From Microvirga flocculans ATCC BAA-817 (GTDB lineage: Bacteria; Pseudomonadota; Alphaproteobacteria; Rhizobiales; Beijerinckiaceae), in assembly GCF_000518665.1 (NCBI RefSeq), contig NZ_JAEA01000001.1, forward strand, positions 248,001-312,000: a stretch of DNA of 64,000 nucleotides. Reading direction: 5' to 3'. The notes under the pieces were generated by a model. That model was not told the DNA's origin. It did no database searches and saw only the letters and a program-made list of their open reading frames with translations. Position numbers and translations under genes: made by a program. The stretch's first letter is position 1; every line of letters starts with the position of its first letter. Below are positions 7,643 to 17,662 of the stretch, piece by piece.

Positions 7643-9340
7643 ATGTCTGCAGCTTTCCAGCAGCCGAGCCGTGAAGACTTCGCCGCTCTGCTCGAAGAAT
7701 CCTTCCGTACGTCCGAGATCAGCGAAGGCTCGGTCGTGAAGGGCAAGGTGGTCGCGATCGAGAAGGACGTCGCGGTCATCGATATCGGCGCCAAGACCGA
7801 AGGTCGCGTCGCTCTCAAGGAATTTGCCGGCCCGAACCGGGACCAGACGGTCAATGTCGGTGACGAGGTCGAAGTCTATGTCGAGCGCATCGAGAATGCG
7901 CTGGGCGAGGCCGTCATCTCCCGTGACAAGGCCCGCCGCGAAGAGTCGTGGGTGAAGCTCGAGAAGGCCTTCGAGGCTGGCGAGCGCGTCAACGGCACGA
8001 TCTTCAACCAGGTGAAGGGCGGCTACACCGTCGATCTCGACGGCGCCGTGGCGTTCCTGCCGCGCTCCCAGGTCGACATCCGCCCGGTGCGCGACGTCAC
8101 CCCGCTCATGGGCGTGGCCCAGCCGTTCCAGATCCTCAAGATGGATCGCCGCCGCGGCAACATCGTCGTGTCGCGCCGCACGGTCCTCGAGGAGAGCCGC
8201 GCCGAGCAGCGCTCCGAGCTCGTGGCCAACCTCGAAGAGGGTCAGGTCATCGACGGCGTGGTCAAGAACATCACTGAATACGGTGCGTTCGTTGATCTCG
8301 GCGGCATCGACGGCCTGCTGCACGTCACCGACATGGCATGGCGCCGCGTGAACCACCCGTCCGAGGTCGTAACCATCGGCCAGACGGTCAAGGTCAAGAT
8401 CATCAAGATCAACCACGAGACGCACCGCATCTCGCTCGGCATCAAGCAGCTTCTCGCCGATCCGTGGGAGGGCATCGCCGCCCGCTACCCGGTCAACGCC
8501 AAGCTGAAGGGCCGCGTCACGAACATCACCGACTACGGTGCGTTCGTGGAGCTCGAGCCCGGCATCGAAGGCCTGATCCACGTCTCCGAGATGTCCTGGA
8601 CGAAGAAGAACGTCCACCCCGGCAAGATCATCTCCACCTCTCAGGAGGTCGAGGTCGTGATCCTCGAGGTCGATCAGGTGAAGCGCCGCATCTCGCTGGG
8701 CCTGAAGCAGACGCTCCAGAACCCGTGGGAAGCCTTCGCCGAGAAGCACCCCGTCGGTTCCGTCGTCGAGGGCGAGGTGAAGAACAAGACCGAGTTCGGT
8801 CTCTTCATCGGTCTCGAGAACGACGTGGACGGCATGGTCCACCTCTCGGATCTGGACTGGAACCGTCCGGGCGAGCAGGTCATCGACGACTTCAAGAAGG
8901 GCGATATCGTGCGCGCCCAGGTTCTCGACGTGGACGTCGAGAAGGAGCGCATCTCGCTCGGCATCAAGCAGCTGGCCGGCGATCCCTTCGCCGAGGCCGG
9001 TGAGCTGAAGAAGGGCCAGATCGTCACCTGCGAGGTTCTCGAGGTGAAGGACGGCGGCCTGGAGGTGAAGATCGTCGACACCGACCTCACCACCTTCGTC
9101 AAGCGCTCCGAGCTTGCCCGCGACCGCGCCGACCAGCGCCCCGAGCGTTTCGCCACCGGCGAGAAGTTCGATGCCCGCGTCACGCAGTTCGACCGCAAGG
9201 CCCGCCGCGTCACCGTCTCCATCAAGGCCCTCGAGGTCGCCGAGGAGAAGGAGGCCATGGCTCAGTACGGTTCGACCGATTCGGGTGCGTCGCTCGGCGA
9301 CATCCTCGGCGCCGCCCTGAAGGCCAAGGACAAGAAGTAA
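7643..9340 (+). CDS. rpsA: 30S ribosomal protein S1
   Basis: A 565-residue protein with six S1/OB repeats that binds mRNA and delivers it to the small ribosomal subunit. The repeats are visible as recurring motifs: GSVVKGKVVAIEKDVAVIDI, GERVNGTIFNQVKGGYTVDL, GVVKNITEYGAFVDLGGIDG, GRVTNITDYGAFVELEPGIE, GEVKNKTEFGLFIGLENDVD and a sixth degenerate one. Repeated RISLGIKQL segments follow repeats 3-5. The ATG at 7643 is preceded by AGGAG. Followed by two strong hairpins, so it is probably transcribed alone. Confidence 0.97.
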   Translation: MSAAFQQPSREDFAALLEESFRTSEISEGSVVKGKVVAIEKDVAVIDIGAKTEGRVALKEFAGPNRDQTVNVGDEVEVYVERIENALGEAVISRDKARREESWVKLEKAFEAGERVNGTIFNQVKGGYTVDLDGAVAFLPRSQVDIRPVRDVTPLMGVAQPFQILKMDRRRGNIVVSRRTVLEESRAEQRSELVANLEEGQVIDGVVKNITEYGAFVDLGGIDGLLHVTDMAWRRVNHPSEVVTIGQTVKVKIIKINHETHRISLGIKQLLADPWEGIAARYPVNAKLKGRVTNITDYGAFVELEPGIEGLIHVSEMSWTKKNVHPGKIISTSQEVEVVILEVDQVKRRISLGLKQTLQNPWEAFAEKHPVGSVVEGEVKNKTEFGLFIGLENDVDGMVHLSDLDWNRPGEQVIDDFKKGDIVRAQVLDVDVEKERISLGIKQLAGDPFAEAGELKKGQIVTCEVLEVKDGGLEVKIVDTDLTTFVKRSELARDRADQRPERFATGEKFDARVTQFDRKARRVTVSIKALEVAEEKEAMAQYGSTDSGASLGDILGAALKAKDKK

Positions 9341-9366
9341 TCGCGTTCCAAACGTCAGGAACGCGA
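9341..9366 (+). other. Hairpin directly after the rpsA stop codon
   Basis: A perfect 9-bp stem (TCGCGTTCC; GGAACGCGA) with an 8-base loop, starting at the base after the TAA. It stacks on the terminator at 9370 and may protect the mRNA end. Confidence 0.55.
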
Positions 9367-9369
9367 TGG

Positions 9370-9399
9370 ATCCCCGGGCGATGAGCCCGGGGATTTTTT
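9370..9399 (+). terminator. Rho-independent terminator of rpsA
   Basis: A 10-bp GC-rich stem (ATCCCCGGGC 9370-9379; GCCCGGGGAT 9385-9394) with a 5-base loop, followed directly by a run of T (9394-9399). Confidence 0.92.
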
Positions 9400-9406
9400 G
9401 TTTCAG

Positions 9407-9440
9407 GAAACCCGTGCGGGCGATCGCACGGGTTTCTTGT
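9407..9440 (+). terminator. Second tandem terminator-like hairpin after rpsA
   Basis: A perfect 12-bp stem (GAAACCCGTGCG 9407-9418; CGCACGGGTTTC 9425-9436) with a 6-base loop and TTGT after it. It is probably a back-up terminator, and could work in both directions because the stem starts with GAAA and ends with TTTC. Confidence 0.65.
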
Positions 9441-9471
9441 CGGCCGCCTTGCACAAGACCCGGTTTCCCTG

Positions 9472-9549
9472 ACGTGGAATCGGGTCTTGTCTTTGCTGTG
9501 CCGTATTTTTGAACGGCGAACCGGATCCACTTCTCCGAAAAATGCTCTA
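9472..9549. repeat. Dispersed 78-bp repeat, copy 2
   Basis: Ungapped match to 549-626: shared GTGGAATC near the start, the core AACGGCGAACCGGATCCA at 9512-9529, and ATGCTCTA at the end. It fills most of the space between the rpsA terminators and the sppA leader. The remaining bases to 9700 show nothing else clear. Confidence 0.75.
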
Positions 9550-9700
9550 TCTGCCTCGCTTGGAAGCACTTTCAGGCGAGGCGGATTTCGGTTCGCGGCC
9601 TGGAAAATGCATCCAAACCCATCTAGGGTGCAGCCCCTCGCGGGGCTCTCCCTCGCATCCGACCTGGAACCAGCAAGAGACGAACCCAAGAGATTTGCCG

Positions 9701-10666
9701 ATGTCCATCGATGCCGAAGCCATCGCCGACCGCCGCCGCCTGCGCCGCAAGCTCTCCTTCTGGCGGGTGGCGGGATTCTCCGGGCTGATCGCTGCCGTGG
9801 CGGCCATCGGCTATGCCGCCGCCGACCGGGCGGGCTATGGCTCGATCCAGAACCAGATCGCCCGCATTTCCATCCACGGCGTGATCGCCGGCAACCAGCG
9901 CCTCGCCGACCTGATTCAGCGGGTGGGCGACTCGGGGGCGGTCTCCGGCGTCGTGATCTCCATCAACAGTCCCGGCGGCACCACGACGGGCTCGGAGGAA
10001 CTCTACCGCAACATCCGCCGCCTGGCCGAGAAGAAGCCCGTCGTCACCTTCGTGGACGGCACCGCGGCCTCCGGCGGCTACATCACGGCCATCGCCTCCG
10101 ATCACATCGTCGCCCGCGAGACAGCCATCGTGGGCTCCATCGGCGTGCTCTTCCAGTATCCCGACCTGTCGGGACTCATGGGGCAGGTCGGCGTGAAGCT
10201 GGAAGAGGTGAAGTCGACGCCCCTCAAGGCGGAGCCGAGCCCGTTCAAGCCGACCTCGCCGGAGGCGCGCGCCGCCATGCAGGCGGTCGTCAACGACACC
10301 TATGACTGGTTCAAGGGCCTCGTGCGCGACCGCCGCCGCCTGAACGAGTCCGAACTGGCCACCGCCTCCACAGGGCAGGTCTTCAGCGGCCGCCAGGCCG
10401 TGCCCCTGAAGCTGATCGACCGGATCGGCAGCGAGCGCGACGCGGTCGACTGGCTGGAGCGCGAGAAGGGCGTGGCCAAGGACCTGCCGATTCGCGATTG
10501 GAAGCCGAGCTCCGACCGGGATCTGTCGATCTTCGCCATGAGTGCGGCCGTGGCGGATCTCTTCGGCTTCGAGAAAGTGGCCGAGGCGTTGAGGAAGACC
10601 TCGGCCCATGCGGAGATTGCGCAGCTTGACGGCCTCCTGGCTGTCTGGCAACCTTCGGAAAAATAA
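9701..10666 (+). CDS. sppA: Signal peptide peptidase SppA, short form (S49 family)
   Basis: A 321-residue membrane-anchored serine protease that clears cleaved signal peptides. One N-terminal transmembrane helix (residues about 25-45, [17 protein letters not shown]) follows a basic stretch. The catalytic Ser lies in [16 protein letters not shown] and the Lys in [31 protein letters not shown] is the usual oxyanion region. The frame is open back to 9509, but that part is repeat-derived; the ATG at 9701 starts just before the basic anchor. IHF-beta follows after 26 bases in the usual alphaproteobacterial order. Confidence 0.94.
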   Translation: MSIDAEAIADRRRLRRKLSFWRVAGFSGLIAAVAAIGYAAADRAGYGSIQNQIARISIHGVIAGNQRLADLIQRVGDSGAVSGVVISINSPGGTTTGSEELYRNIRRLAEKKPVVTFVDGTAASGGYITAIASDHIVARETAIVGSIGVLFQYPDLSGLMGQVGVKLEEVKSTPLKAEPSPFKPTSPEARAAMQAVVNDTYDWFKGLVRDRRRLNESELATASTGQVFSGRQAVPLKLIDRIGSERDAVDWLEREKGVAKDLPIRDWKPSSDRDLSIFAMSAAVADLFGFEKVAEALRKTSAHAEIAQLDGLLAVWQPSEK

Positions 10667-10692
10667 AGCAACGTCAAAGATATAGCTGGTCC

Positions 10693-11007
10693 ATGATCAA
10701 GTCTGAACTCGTGCTCAAGATTGCTGAGCAAAACCCGCATCTTTACCAACGCGACGTGGAGAAGATCGTGAACGCGATCCTCGACACCATCGCCGATGCG
10801 CTCGCCCGGGGCGACCGGGTGGAGCTGCGCGGCTTCGGTGCGTTCTCGGTGAAGAAGCGGGATGCCCGCACGGGCCGCAACCCGCGCACGGGCGAAGCCG
10901 TTTCCATCTCCGAAAAGGTTGTTCCCGTCTTCAAGACGGGCAAGGAAATGCGTCAGCGTCTCAACGCGCCGGCCCCGAAGGTGATGAAGGCGGCCGCCGC
11001 CCAGTGA
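10693..11007 (+). CDS. ihfB: Integration host factor subunit beta
   Basis: A 104-residue DNA-bending protein of the HU/IHF family. It starts [20 protein letters not shown], has the dimer helices [20 protein letters not shown], the conserved [11 protein letters not shown], and the DNA-inserting arm [15 protein letters not shown]. The C-terminal tail ([12 protein letters not shown]) is longer than in E. coli. Together with IhfA it bends DNA for replication, recombination and transcription. It lies 26 bases after sppA and 16 before lapA, so these are probably co-transcribed. Confidence 0.95.
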   Translation: MIKSELVLKIAEQNPHLYQRDVEKIVNAILDTIADALARGDRVELRGFGAFSVKKRDARTGRNPRTGEAVSISEKVVPVFKTGKEMRQRLNAPAPKVMKAAAAQ

Positions 11008-11023
11008 TTCGTGAGAGGTGTCC

Positions 11024-11374
11024 GTGATTCGCTTTCTGAAGGCGCTCGTTCTCCTGCCGGTGGCCATCCTGGTCGTCCTGCTTGCCGTGGCGAACCGCGC
11101 GCCGGTGACCCTGTCGCTCGATCCGTTCTCAGACGCTGCGCCGGAATTCTCCACCCGGCTGCCCCTGTTCGCCGTCATCTTCGCCGCCGTCATGGTGGGC
11201 GTGCTGATCGGCGGCACGGCGACCTGGCTGGCGCAGGGAAAGAACCGCAAGTCGCGCCGGGAACTCCGGCGCGAAACGCGGCAGCTGCGTTACGAGGCCG
11301 AGCGCCTGAAGGCTCAGAGCACCCCGGCCACCACTCTTCCGGCAGCCGTTCCCTCCCAGACCTCCAGATTTTAA
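11024..11374 (+). CDS. LapA-domain (DUF1049) inner-membrane protein
   Basis: A 116-residue protein with two transmembrane segments (ALVLLPVAILVVLLAVAN and LFAVIFAAVMVGVLIGG) and a charged, coiled tail rich in Arg and Glu (RRELRRETRQLRYEAERLK). This is the LapA layout, a partner of LapB in lipopolysaccharide assembly in enterobacteria; no lapB follows here. The GTG at 11024 is preferred because GAGAGG (11013-11018) is 5 bases upstream. An in-frame GTG at 11018 would overlap that site. Confidence 0.8.
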   Translation: MIRFLKALVLLPVAILVVLLAVANRAPVTLSLDPFSDAAPEFSTRLPLFAVIFAAVMVGVLIGGTATWLAQGKNRKSRRELRRETRQLRYEAERLKAQSTPATTLPAAVPSQTSRF

Positions 11375-11383
11375 GTTCATCCC

Positions 11384-12331
11384 ATGCATGTCGTGACTGC
11401 GGCCGAGATCGATCGGGTTCTCACCTTTCCTGCCCTGGTCGATGCCCTGACCGACGCTTTTCGCGCGGATTTCGTGACGCCCGTCCGCCATCATCACGAG
11501 ATCGAACGGCCCGGCTCCCACGGCACGCTCCTGCTCATGCCGTCCTGGACCGGGCCTGCGATGCAGGACGGCTTCCTCGGGGTGAAGGTCGTCACCGTCT
11601 TTCCCGAGAACGGCGCCCGGAACCTGCCCAGCGTGATGGGCTCCTATCTGCTGATGGACGGCACGACCGGCGCACCGGTCTCGGTGCTCGACGGCACGCG
11701 CCTGACCGTCTGGCGCACGGCTGCGGCCTCCGCCCTCGCGGCGCGCTATCTGGCCCGCGAGGATGCAAGCCGCATGGTGATGGTGGGAGCGGGCGCGCTC
11801 GCCCCCTTCCTCATCCGCGCCCATATGAGCCAGCGCCCGATCCGCGAGGTGGCGCTCTGGAACCACCGGCCCGAGAAGGCCGAAGCGCTGGCGGCCCAGC
11901 TCCGCGCCGAGGGCCTGCCCGTCACGGCGGCGACGGATCTGGAGGCGGCGGTGCGCGAGGCCGATCTCGTCTCCTGCGCGACGCTCTCGACCGCGCCGGT
12001 CGTCAAGGGCTCCTGGCTGAAGGAGGGCGCGCATCTCGATCTCGTGGGTGCCTTCAATCTCAAGATGCGCGAGGCGGACGACGAGGCCCTGCGCCGGGCG
12101 CAAATCTACATCGACACCCCGGCGGCCAAGACCGAGGGCGGTGACGTGGCGGTCGCTCTGCACCGTGGCTCCATTACCGAGGACCATATCCGCGGCACCC
12201 TGACGGATCTCTGCCGCCAGGCGCCCCATCGCGGCCAGGCCGTGATCACCGCCTTCAAGTCGGTGGGTGCCGCGCTGGAGGACCTGGCTGCGGCGATCCT
12301 GGTCTGGCGGAGCCTGGACAAAACGTCGTAA
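11384..12331 (+). CDS. Ornithine cyclodeaminase / mu-crystallin family protein
   Basis: A 315-residue NAD(P)-binding protein. The N-terminal dimerisation domain includes GSHGTLLLMPSWTG and GVKVVTVFPENGARNLPSV; the Rossmann part has MVMVGAGALAPFLIRAHMSQ, and AHLDLVGAFNLKMREADDEA follows later. Family members include ornithine cyclodeaminase, alanine dehydrogenase and ketimine reductases; the substrate cannot be set from sequence. It sits 9 bases after lapA and 10 before trpF, so it is co-transcribed with the tryptophan genes without an obvious pathway link. Confidence 0.9.
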   Translation: MHVVTAAEIDRVLTFPALVDALTDAFRADFVTPVRHHHEIERPGSHGTLLLMPSWTGPAMQDGFLGVKVVTVFPENGARNLPSVMGSYLLMDGTTGAPVSVLDGTRLTVWRTAAASALAARYLAREDASRMVMVGAGALAPFLIRAHMSQRPIREVALWNHRPEKAEALAAQLRAEGLPVTAATDLEAAVREADLVSCATLSTAPVVKGSWLKEGAHLDLVGAFNLKMREADDEALRRAQIYIDTPAAKTEGGDVAVALHRGSITEDHIRGTLTDLCRQAPHRGQAVITAFKSVGAALEDLAAAILVWRSLDKTS

Positions 12332-12341
12332 GCTGCAGCCC

Positions 12342-13001
12342 ATGGACAACCTGGTGAAGATCTGCGGGCTCTCCACGCCCGAAACCCTCGATGCCGCCCT
12401 CAGCGCAGGCGCGGACCTCGTCGGCTTCGTGCGGTTTGCGAAGAGCCCCCGGCATGTCGGCCTCGATCTCGGCCGCCAGCTCTCCGCGCAGGCGAGGGGG
12501 CGGGCGCAGTGCGTCGTTCTGCTGGTCGATCCGGACGACGAGGCCGTCTTCGAGGCCGTCGAGGCGCTCAACCCTGACCTGATCCAGCTGCATGGGCACG
12601 AGAGCCCGCAACGCGTGGCCGAGATCCGTTCGCGGGCCCAGCTGCCGGTGATGAAGGCTTTCGGCATCGCGGAGCATTCCGATCTGGCTGCCCTCGCACC
12701 ATATGCGGGAAAGATCGATCATATTCTGCTCGACGCCAAGCCGCCCCGCGATCCGGGTGCTCTGCCCGGCGGGAACGGGCTTTCCTTCGACTGGCGGCTG
12801 CTGAACGGGCTTGACCCCAAGGTTTCCTTCATGTTGTCAGGAGGGCTCACCCCCGACAACGTGGCGGAGGCGATCCGGCTCACACGGTCGAAAGCCGTCG
12901 ACGTGTCGACCGGGGTGGAAAGCGGGCCGGGCCTGAAGGATCCAGGCAAGATCGAGGCGTTCATCAGGGCCGCCCGGACAGCTTTCGCTGCTCAGCATTA
13001 G
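12342..13001 (+). CDS. trpF: Phosphoribosylanthranilate isomerase
   Basis: A 219-residue TIM-barrel enzyme that turns phosphoribosylanthranilate into CdRP in tryptophan synthesis. It begins with the conserved NLVKICGLSTPETLDAAL (the Cys is the general base) and has ADLVGFVRFAKSPRHV, DLIQLHGHESPQRV and, at the end, FMLSGGLTPDNVAEAI and VDVSTGVESGPGLKDPGKI. The frame is open upstream inside the previous gene; MDNLVKICG at 12342 is the conserved start. Followed by trpB after 33 bases. Confidence 0.97.
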   Translation: MDNLVKICGLSTPETLDAALSAGADLVGFVRFAKSPRHVGLDLGRQLSAQARGRAQCVVLLVDPDDEAVFEAVEALNPDLIQLHGHESPQRVAEIRSRAQLPVMKAFGIAEHSDLAALAPYAGKIDHILLDAKPPRDPGALPGGNGLSFDWRLLNGLDPKVSFMLSGGLTPDNVAEAIRLTRSKAVDVSTGVESGPGLKDPGKIEAFIRAARTAFAAQH

Positions 13002-13034
13002 CGCATCGCGACGCTCAAGAAGACAGGACAGGCC

Positions 13035-14255
<1,221 letters not shown>

Positions 14256-14280
14256 AGACGAGCCGAGAGACACCACCTAG

Positions 14281-14390
14281 CCCTCCTCCCCCTTGTGGGG
14301 AGAAGGTAGAGGAGGGGGTGTGAGCGCGGCGCTGGTCTAGTTCAGCGCCGACACCCCCACCCTGGCCCTCCCCCCAAGGGGGAGGGAATC
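14281..14390. repeat. Palindromic intergenic repeat between trpB and trpA
   Basis: A long imperfect inverted repeat. The inner stem is CGGCGCTG (14327-14334) with CAGCGCCG (14343-14350), extended by GGGGGTGT (14314-14321) with ACACCCCC (14351-14358). Outer arms are the C-rich CTCCCCCTTGTGGGGAG and CCTCCCCCCAAGGGGGAGG. It resembles REP/BIME-type elements common in Hyphomicrobiales genomes. Confidence 0.75.
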
Positions 14391-14444
14391 GTGCCGGCGT
14401 TAAACGGTTTCGCCCCTACTTCCTCCCATGCTAAAGACCCGCCC

Positions 14445-15284
14445 ATGACCCAACGCATCGAAGCCCGATTTGAGAAGTGCCGCGCGGAAGGCCGCGCCGC
14501 CCTCGTCACCTACATCATGGCTGGCGATCCGGATCCGGAAACCTCGCTCGCCATCCTCAGGAGCCTGCCCAAGGCCGGGGCCGACATCGTCGAATTCGGG
14601 CTGCCCTTCACCGATCCCATGGCCGACGGCCCCGCGATCCAGGCGGCCGGCCTGCGCGCCCTCAAGGTGGGCCAGGACACGGTGAAGACCCTCGACCTGA
14701 TCCGCCGCTTCCGGGCCGAGGACCAGGATACGCCCGTGATCCTCATGGGCTATTTCAACCCGATCTTCGTCTATGGCGTCGACCGCTTCCTCGCGGACGC
14801 GAAGGAGGCGGGCGTGGACGGCCTGATCGTCGTCGATCTGCCGCCGGAGGAGGACGACGAACTCTGCCTCCCGGCGCTCAAGGCGGGCCTTGCCTTCATC
14901 CGGCTCGCCACGCCGACCACGGACGACAAGCGCCTGCCGGCGGTCCTCGCGAATACGGCGGGCTTCGTCTATTACGTGTCGATCACCGGCATCACCGGCG
15001 CTGCGACCCCGGATTTCGGCAAGGTCGCCACGGCTGTGGAGCGCATCAAGCGCCATACGCCTCTGCCGGTCGTGGTGGGCTTCGGCGTCAAGAACGGCGC
15101 CCATGCGGCGGCGGTGGCGGAAGGGGCCGATGGCGTCGTGGTGGGCTCGGCCTTGATCGACGCGCTGAAAGCGACCCTCGACGACCAGGATCGCGCAACG
15201 GTAGGCTCCGTCGAGGCCGTCACGAAGCTGGTGAAAGAGCTGAGCGAAGGCGTGCGTTCGGTGGCAAAGCGTGCGGCGGCCTAA
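14445..15284 (+). CDS. trpA: Tryptophan synthase alpha chain
   Basis: A 279-residue TIM barrel that splits indole-3-glycerol phosphate into indole and glyceraldehyde 3-phosphate, passing indole to TrpB. Visible motifs are [20 protein letters not shown], the catalytic Glu in [33 protein letters not shown] with the catalytic Asp, and [13 protein letters not shown]. The phosphate loop is [14 protein letters not shown]. The ATG at 14445 is the conserved start; the frame upstream runs into repeat sequence. Confidence 0.97.
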   Translation: MTQRIEARFEKCRAEGRAALVTYIMAGDPDPETSLAILRSLPKAGADIVEFGLPFTDPMADGPAIQAAGLRALKVGQDTVKTLDLIRRFRAEDQDTPVILMGYFNPIFVYGVDRFLADAKEAGVDGLIVVDLPPEEDDELCLPALKAGLAFIRLATPTTDDKRLPAVLANTAGFVYYVSITGITGAATPDFGKVATAVERIKRHTPLPVVVGFGVKNGAHAAAVAEGADGVVVGSALIDALKATLDDQDRATVGSVEAVTKLVKELSEGVRSVAKRAAA

Positions 15285-15301
15285 TAGATAGACCTACGGT
15301 C

Positions 15302-15405
15302 CCTCATCCTGAGGAGCAGCTATAGGCTGCGTCTCGAAGGAGGGTCCAGAGAGCACTGGAAAAGCCCTGATCCTTCGAGACGGCCTGACGGCCTCCTCAG
15401 GATCA
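15302..15405. repeat. Palindromic intergenic repeat between trpA and accD
   Basis: Nested inverted repeat: TCATCCTGAGGAG (15304-15316) pairs with CTCCTCAGGATCA (15393-15405) with one mismatch, and CGTCTCGAAGGA (15330-15341) pairs perfectly with TCCTTCGAGACG (15371-15382). This sequence type (CCTCATCCTGAGGAG...TCTCGAAGGA) is familiar as a dispersed element in Hyphomicrobiales. Confidence 0.85.
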
Positions 15406-15438
15406 GGACTTCCGGGATGCTGACAGGAAGGTATAGCA

Positions 15439-16299
15439 ATGAACTGGATTTCCGAAGTCGTCCGTCCGAAGATCAAGACGCTCTTCAAGCGCGAGACGCC
15501 GGACAATCTCTGGATCAAGTGCCCGGAAACGGGGCAGGTCGTGTTCCACAAGGACGTGGAGGCGAACCAGTGGGTGATCCCCGGCTCCAACCACCACATG
15601 CGCATCTCCGCCACCCAGCGGCTCCAGCTCATGTTCGACGGGGCGACCTGGCTCGACGTGGCCCTCCCGGACGTGGCCGTCGATCCGCTCAAGTTCCGTG
15701 ACGAGAAGCGCTATGTCGACCGCCTGAAGGACGCCCGCGCCAAGACCGGCCAGCAGGACGCGTTCAAGGTCGGCTTCGGCCGGGTCGAGGACCTGCCGAT
15801 GACCGTCGCCGTGCAGGATTTCGGCTTCATGGGCGGTTCCCTCGGCATGGCGGCGGGCGAGGCCTTCATCAAGGGCGCCGAGACGGCGCTCGACAAGAAG
15901 ACGCCCTACGTACTCTTCGCCGGGTCCGGTGGCGCGCGCATGCAGGAGGGCATCCTCTCCCTCATGCAGATGCCCCGCACCACGGTGGCGATCCGCCGCC
16001 TGCGCGAGGCGCGCCTGCCTTACATCGTCGTGCTCACCAACCCGACCACGGGCGGCGTGACCGCCTCCTATGCCATGCTGGGCGACGTGCATCTCGCCGA
16101 GCCCGGCGCGCTCATCGGCTTCGCCGGCCCGCGCGTGATCGAGCAGACCATCCGCGAGAAGCTGCCCGACGGCTTCCAGCGTTCCGAATACCTGAAGGAG
16201 CACGGCATGGTGGATGCGGTAGTCCATCGCCATGACCTGAAGGCGACGATTGCCCGCCTGTCGCGCCTCTTCACCAAGGCCCCGGCCGTCGCTGCTTAA
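15439..16299 (+). CDS. accD: Acetyl-CoA carboxylase carboxyltransferase subunit beta
   Basis: A 286-residue subunit of the carboxyltransferase that makes malonyl-CoA, the first step of fatty acid synthesis. The crotonase-like core shows [40 protein letters not shown] and [16 protein letters not shown]. The N-terminal zinc ribbon is degenerate: of the four Cys seen in E. coli only the first remains ([14 protein letters not shown], then [14 protein letters not shown]), so zinc binding is unlikely. Loss of these Cys is, to my knowledge, usual in alphaproteobacterial AccD. Followed by folC, an order also found in other proteobacteria. Confidence 0.96.
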   Translation: MNWISEVVRPKIKTLFKRETPDNLWIKCPETGQVVFHKDVEANQWVIPGSNHHMRISATQRLQLMFDGATWLDVALPDVAVDPLKFRDEKRYVDRLKDARAKTGQQDAFKVGFGRVEDLPMTVAVQDFGFMGGSLGMAAGEAFIKGAETALDKKTPYVLFAGSGGARMQEGILSLMQMPRTTVAIRRLREARLPYIVVLTNPTTGGVTASYAMLGDVHLAEPGALIGFAGPRVIEQTIREKLPDGFQRSEYLKEHGMVDAVVHRHDLKATIARLSRLFTKAPAVAA

Positions 16300-16318
16300 A
16301 CGAGAAGGGTTCAGGGTG

Positions 16319-17644
16319 ATGGAATCGTCAGATGCGCTGATCGCGCGCTTTCTTGCCCTGCACCCGAAGACCATCGACCTGTCGCTCGGGCGCATCCAGA
16401 GGCTGCTTGCGCAGCTTGGTCACCCAGAGCGCCGCTTGCCTCCCGTGATCCACGTGGCTGGCACAAACGGCAAGGGCTCCACCATCGCCTTCATGCGGGC
16501 GATCCTGGAAAGCGCGGGCCTTGCCGTTCACGTCTATACCTCGCCGCATCTCGTGCGCTTCCACGAGCGCATCCGCCTCGGCCGTTTTGGCGGTGGGCAA
16601 TATGTGAGCGAGGATCGCCTCGTCGAGGCCTTCCGCCGCTGCGAGGCGGTGAATGGAGGCGAGCCGATCACCATGTTCGAGATCACCACGGCGGCGGCGA
16701 TCCTTCTCTTCGCGGAAGAGCCCGCCGACGTGCTGCTGCTCGAAGTGGGATTGGGCGGACGCTTCGACGCGACGAACATCGTCGGCAAGCCGGCCGCTGC
16801 CGTGGTGACGTCCATCGGTCACGATCACGCGGAGTATCTCGGTACGACGCTGCAGGCCATCGCCAGGGAGAAGGCGGGCATCTTCAAGCGCGGCTGCCCG
16901 GCAGTCATCGCGACGCAGGATTATCGCGAGGCGGATGACACCCTGCGCGCCGAGGCGGAGCGCATCGGCGCGATGCCGATCCTCGTCGGCGGACAGGATT
17001 TCTCCACCCATGAGGAGAGCGGACGGCTCGTCTATCAGGACGAGAAGGGCCTCCTCGACCTGCCCTTGCCCAAGCTCATCGGCCGTCATCAGTTCATCAA
17101 TGCGGGCACGGCCATCGCGGCCCTGCGGGCGGCGGGCTTCGAGACGTTCGAGGCGCAGGCTTTCGAGGCGGGCCTCACCCGCGCCGAATGGCCGGGCCGG
17201 CTGCAGCGTCTCAACCGGGGACGCCTGCCGGAGATCGCCCCCCAGGGCTGCGAAATCTGGCTCGACGGCGGGCACAATCCCGATGGCGGCCGCGTGCTCG
17301 CCGCCGCCATGGCGGACCGGAGCGAGCGGGCGGACGCGCCTCTCGTCCTGATCGCCGGCATGCTCGGCACGAAGGATTCTCAGGCCTTCTTCAAGAACTT
17401 TTCGGGGCTCGCGCGGGAAGTGATCGCGGTGCCGATCGCAGGCCAGATCGCCGCGCGCCCCGCCGAGGAAGTCGCCGCCATCGCAGCGAGCGTCGGCCTC
17501 ACCGTCTCGACCGCCGCCAGCGTCGAAGCGGCGCTCGCCTCGCTCCACAACTACGTCTGGGACCAGCCGCCCCGGGTGCTCATCTGTGGCTCGCTGTACC
17601 TGGCGGGCGAGGTCCTGGCGGCGAACGGCACATTGCCGGAATAA
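16319..17644 (+). CDS. folC: Folylpolyglutamate synthase / dihydrofolate synthase
   Basis: A 441-residue Mur-ligase-fold enzyme that adds glutamate to dihydropteroate and folates. The P-loop is PVIHVAGTNGKGSTIAFMRA; then LLLEVGLGGRFDATNIV (metal and ATP site), SIGHDHAEYLGTTLQAIARE, and LDGGHNPDGGRVLAAAMAD in the C-terminal domain. The ATG at 16319 has GAGAAGGG 9 bases upstream; the adjoining GTG at 16316 is an alternative. It follows accD by 19 bases and ends 19 bases before a cluster of palindromes. Confidence 0.95.
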   Translation: MESSDALIARFLALHPKTIDLSLGRIQRLLAQLGHPERRLPPVIHVAGTNGKGSTIAFMRAILESAGLAVHVYTSPHLVRFHERIRLGRFGGGQYVSEDRLVEAFRRCEAVNGGEPITMFEITTAAAILLFAEEPADVLLLEVGLGGRFDATNIVGKPAAAVVTSIGHDHAEYLGTTLQAIAREKAGIFKRGCPAVIATQDYREADDTLRAEAERIGAMPILVGGQDFSTHEESGRLVYQDEKGLLDLPLPKLIGRHQFINAGTAIAALRAAGFETFEAQAFEAGLTRAEWPGRLQRLNRGRLPEIAPQGCEIWLDGGHNPDGGRVLAAAMADRSERADAPLVLIAGMLGTKDSQAFFKNFSGLAREVIAVPIAGQIAARPAEEVAAIAASVGLTVSTAASVEAALASLHNYVWDQPPRVLICGSLYLAGEVLAANGTLPE

Positions 17645-17662
17645 GCCATCGGAATGAACTCG

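Noticed and set aside
7631..9454. A 607-codon minus-strand frame opposite rpsA
   Set aside because: Mirror of ribosomal protein S1; rich in Leu/Asp/Ala without any domain pattern.
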